A stretch of DNA of 7,691 bases from an uncultured Atopobium sp. Lineage in GTDB: Bacteria > Actinomycetota > Coriobacteriia > Coriobacteriales > Atopobiaceae. Below the pieces are notes generated by a model that did not search any database, was not told the DNA's origin, and saw only the letters and a list, made by a program, of their open reading frames with translations. Location: contig CALBBS010000059.1 in the NCBI GenBank assembly GCA_937926845.1, forward strand, positions 1 to 7,691. Direction: 5' to 3'. The translations under genes and the position numbers were made by a program. Positions 5,827 to 7,691 of the stretch are shown piece after piece (positions within the stretch are counted from its first letter, which is position 1; each line of letters begins with the position of its first letter).

Positions 5827-6060
5827 CGACTATTATTATTTTCGCAGGTAGATATATGAATAAATTGTGATGATGCACTAAAAAGTTGAAACTTTTCCTG
5901 AAAAATCAGAAGTTCTTATAACGCACCTTTATACGTAATAAATGTTGTAAACAACCCTAAAATCCTGCTCAAATATGATGAAAAAATAAAATTGGTATTA
6001 AGAAATTATGTACTGGTATCTTTTTTTAGAACATCTAAAGAAAAGTTTCTTGATGGCGCT

Positions 6061-6083
6061 TTGGTTAAATAGATTTAATCCAA
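6061..6083. promoter_or_regulatory. Dyad in the lacC leader (attenuator or operator)
   Basis: TTGGTTAAAT (6061-6070) and ATTTAA-T-CCAA (6073-6083) pair over ten steps with one bulged T and a two-base apex, followed by TTTCATTTG on the plus strand. It begins about 115 bases upstream of the lacC start codon. The AT content makes chance more likely than for the GC-rich dyads. It could be a weak attenuator hairpin or a DNA-binding site. Confidence 0.3.
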
Positions 6084-6176
6084 TTTCATTTGTAGTGGCG
6101 CTGCTCCATAGCGTTTCTCGCCCCTGCTTTCCTCTGGGCACTTTGTGTGCACTGTCTTTCAGACGAGGTGATATGC

Positions 6177-7112
6177 GTGATTGTTACCGTAACACTCAAT
6201 GCATCCATTGATAAGGCGTACTACCTGGACTCTCCTGTTGTAGATGGAACGGTACACAGAGTCTCGGTAGTAGATAACAGCGCGGGCGGCAAGGGTCTTA
6301 ACGCCTCACGAGCCATTACCACCCTTAACTACCCCGTTTGTGCCACAGGATTTGTAGGCGGCAATAACGGTAGATACCTTGTTGAGCTGGCTCACAAAGA
6401 TGGTATTACCAGTGATTTTATTTATGTTGAGCAAGAAACGCGCTCATGCATTAATGTCCTGGAGCCAAGCGGGCAATCAACTGAATTCTTAGAGCCTGGA
6501 CAGCCTATACTTCCTGAAGAATTCCTTGCTTTCAAGGCAAAACTTGTGCAGCTTACCAAAGAAGCCGAAGTTGTTACCTTTAATGGCAGTGTTCCCAAGG
6601 GCATTTCTGCCGAAAATTACAAAGAACTTATTGAAGAGACCATGGCTGCGGACGTGCCTTGCATTGTAGACGCATCCGGTGCACTGCTCACCTCCTGTAT
6701 TGATGCCCTTCCTACCATGATCAAACCAAACACCGATGAAATCGGTCAACTTCTAGGAAGAGAAGTAACTACAGAAGACCAGGTCATTGAGGCAGCTCGG
6801 GAGCTGCACAAACGCGGCATTAAAATTGTAGTTGTATCGCTTGGTGCAAAAGGTGCACTCATGGTTTCTGATGAAGGAACCTTTAGAGCAAATCCTCCAA
6901 AAATTGAAGCTATCAATCCTGTTGGTGCAGGAGATACCCTTGTTGGCTCATTTGCTGTTGCACTTGCTCAGCAAAAACCAACTTCAGAGTGTCTTATCTT
7001 TGCGCTTTCATGTGCTACCGCAAGTTGCCTATCTGCAGGTACCGGTCGCTTTGATCAAGATGTTGCAACTAAGATTCATAAGCAGGTCACAATCAAAAAG
7101 ATTGCTGAATAA
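6177..7112 (+). CDS. lacC: Tagatose-6-phosphate kinase, LacC-like (PfkB family)
   Basis: A 311-residue cytoplasmic PfkB-family sugar kinase, normal for LacC/FruK. The GTG at 6177 is chosen because the protein then begins MIVTVTLNASIDKAYYL, the family N-terminus, and GAGGTG lies 6 bases upstream; a longer frame from 6147 would include the ribosome site. SAGGKGLNASRAI (35-47) is the first PfkB signature and NPVGAGDTLVGSF (247-259) the second, with Asp253 the expected catalytic base and the anion hole at GAGD. ETRSCINVLEPSGQSTEFLEPG (87-108) and IKPNTDEIGQLL (182-193) resemble LacC more than fructose-1-phosphate kinase. It would phosphorylate tagatose-6-P to tagatose-1,6-bisphosphate, taking the AgaS product and feeding the adjacent aldolase. 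FruK (1-phosphofructokinase) is the main alternative, disfavoured by context. It is the first gene of the rightward unit. Confidence 0.87.
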   Translation: MIVTVTLNASIDKAYYLDSPVVDGTVHRVSVVDNSAGGKGLNASRAITTLNYPVCATGFVGGNNGRYLVELAHKDGITSDFIYVEQETRSCINVLEPSGQSTEFLEPGQPILPEEFLAFKAKLVQLTKEAEVVTFNGSVPKGISAENYKELIEETMAADVPCIVDASGALLTSCIDALPTMIKPNTDEIGQLLGREVTTEDQVIEAARELHKRGIKIVVVSLGAKGALMVSDEGTFRANPPKIEAINPVGAGDTLVGSFAVALAQQKPTSECLIFALSCATASCLSAGTGRFDQDVATKIHKQVTIKKIAE

Positions 7113-7247
7113 TATGCAGCAAGACGGGTTTCTCGCCAAAGGTTACAAAGACAAAACTATTTCTAGAAAACTTACGTAACAGAGTAAGAGAAACGTTACA
7201 ATTTTTTCAGTCAATCAAAGAGCCCTTGGGGGCGAAAGGAGCAATAG
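7113..7247 (+). promoter_or_regulatory. lacC-aldolase spacer with nested inverted repeats
   Basis: The 135-bp spacer carries outer arms GTTTCTC/GAGAAAC (7128-7134, 7188-7194), inner arms GTTAC/GTAAC (7142-7146, 7176-7180) and a central palindrome TTTCTAGAAA (7160-7169). The GTAAC arm can instead pair with a second GTTAC at 7195-7199, which is followed by AATTTTTT, a weak terminator-like form. A small GCCC/GGGC dyad (7222-7233) sits just before the aldolase ribosome site. The arms are short and AT-rich, so a regulatory role is only suggested. Confidence 0.35.
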
Positions 7248-7691
7248 ATGTTCGTTACTACTAAGCAGATGCTTCTTGACGCACAGGCTGGCCATTATGC
7301 TGTTGGCGCCTTTAACGTTGAGAACCTTGAGTTTGTAATGGCTGTTGTTAAGGCAGCAGAAGAGCGCCGTTCCCCTGTTATTCTTCAGACCACTCCTGGC
7401 ACCATCAAGTACGCAAGCCTTGATTACTTTGCTGCCATGGTTCGTTGTGCTGCTGAAGAGGCAACTGTTCCTGTTGCTCTTCACCTAGATCACGGTGACG
7501 GCTTTGACCGCTGCATCCAGGCAGCTCGTGCCAGCTACACTTCCGTCATGATTGACGGCTCTCACGTTCCATTTGAGGACAACATTGCACTTACCGCGTC
7601 CGTAACCAAGTTTGCTGGTCCTATCAACCTTCCTGTTGAGGCTGAGCTTGGCAAAGTTGGCGGTAAAGAGGACGACGGCCCAGCTGTTGAG
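7248..7691 (+). CDS. gatY: Class II tagatose-bisphosphate aldolase, N-terminal part (cut by window edge)
   Basis: The first 148 codons are present and the gene runs off the window. The ATG follows AAAGGAG with 6 bases of spacing. Class II (zinc) aldolase landmarks appear in order: GAFNVENLE (20-28), LHLDHGD (78-84) with the expected catalytic Asp81 and zinc-binding His82, VMIDGSH (100-106) and LPVEAELGKVGGKEDD (128-143). The other zinc-binding histidines and the phosphate loop lie beyond the edge. In this context it should split tagatose-1,6-bisphosphate into DHAP and glyceraldehyde-3-phosphate (GatY/KbaY/AgaY role). Fructose-bisphosphate aldolase (FbaA) is the main alternative and cannot be excluded from the N-terminus. 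Many codons are of the GTT/CTT/GCT kind typical of highly expressed genes. It follows lacC after 135 bp. Confidence 0.87.
   Translation, partial: MFVTTKQMLLDAQAGHYAVGAFNVENLEFVMAVVKAAEERRSPVILQTTPGTIKYASLDYFAAMVRCAAEEATVPVALHLDHGDGFDRCIQAARASYTSVMIDGSHVPFEDNIALTASVTKFAGPINLPVEAELGKVGGKEDDGPAVE

Larger units (their letters stand above)
5641..6176. promoter_or_regulatory. Divergent regulatory region between the PTS operon and lacC
   Basis: This gene-free stretch is more than 500 bp long and clearly AT-richer than its flanks from about 5830 to 6090. It contains an operator-like dyad at 5719-5730, a cluster of ACGGTA/TACCGT half-sites at 5800-5826, and dyads at 5881-5896 (AAAAGT/ACTTTT), 5944-5955 (GTTGTAAACAAC), 6025-6039 (TTTAGA/TCTAAA) and 6061-6083. 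One reading frame of 67 codons at 6008-6211 overlaps the lacC start, lacks a good ribosome site and resembles nothing I know, so I do not call it a gene. Promoters for both directions must lie here, but neither shows a textbook -35 and -10 pair. Confidence 0.7.

Noticed and set aside
6024..6043. T-rich stretch and TTTAGA/TCTAAA dyad as a terminator
   Set aside because: The T run lies before the stem and not after it on the plus strand, and no gene ends there on either strand.
6147..6176. Upstream GTG start for the LacC-like kinase
   Set aside because: It would put the GAGGTG ribosome site inside the coding region and add residues before the conserved family N-terminus.
6008..6211. A 67-codon plus-strand reading frame in the lacC leader
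   Set aside because: It has no convincing ribosome site, overlaps the lacC start in another frame, and its sequence looks like translated non-coding DNA.

Overview
The window is one compact carbohydrate-use locus. It is best read as the uptake and catabolism of N-acetylgalactosamine (GalNAc) or a related amino sugar. The genes are intact except for one at each edge, which is cut by the window. Strong AGGAG-type ribosome binding sites, moderate GC content and protein sequences of low-GC Gram-positive or Coriobacteriia style suggest a gut or oral Gram-positive bacterium. An Atopobium/Lancefieldella/Olsenella-like coriobacterium is my best guess, but this is an impression from protein style and not a search result.

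Layout. A divergent intergenic region of about 540 bp (5641-6176) separates two transcription units. Leftward from it (minus strand) run a mannose-family PTS IIA gene, a small YajC-like membrane protein gene, PTS IIB, IIC and IID, then a hairpin terminator. After that come a GntR/UTRA-type regulator, agaS (SIS-domain sugar-phosphate deaminase/isomerase), a second hairpin, and the start of an N-acetylhexosamine-6-phosphate deacetylase gene that leaves the window at base 1. Rightward (plus strand) run a LacC-like tagatose-6-phosphate kinase gene and the start of a class II tagatose-bisphosphate aldolase gene that leaves at base 7691.

How the genes fit together. The PTS imports and phosphorylates the sugar (GalNAc to GalNAc-6-P), and the deacetylase gives GalN-6-P. 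AgaS deaminates and isomerises this to tagatose-6-P, the LacC-like kinase makes tagatose-1,6-bisphosphate, and the aldolase splits that into DHAP and glyceraldehyde-3-P. Every step of the known Aga pathway is therefore encoded here. The regulator probably senses a pathway phosphosugar and acts at operators in the divergent region. A 12-bp dyad TGGTAGATACCA and a cluster of ACGGTA/TACCGT half-sites are visible there.

Unusual points. A YajC-like protein sits inside the PTS operon and lacks the usual RPQ motif after its membrane segment. IID carries an extra stretch of roughly 60 residues in its large non-membrane loop. Three tandem RNA hairpins lie just before the IIB gene. Two terminator hairpins pair fully only in the minus-strand transcript. 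The 135-bp gap before the aldolase gene contains nested inverted repeats. I see no mobile element, CRISPR array, tRNA or rRNA, and no clear evidence of a wholly new system.
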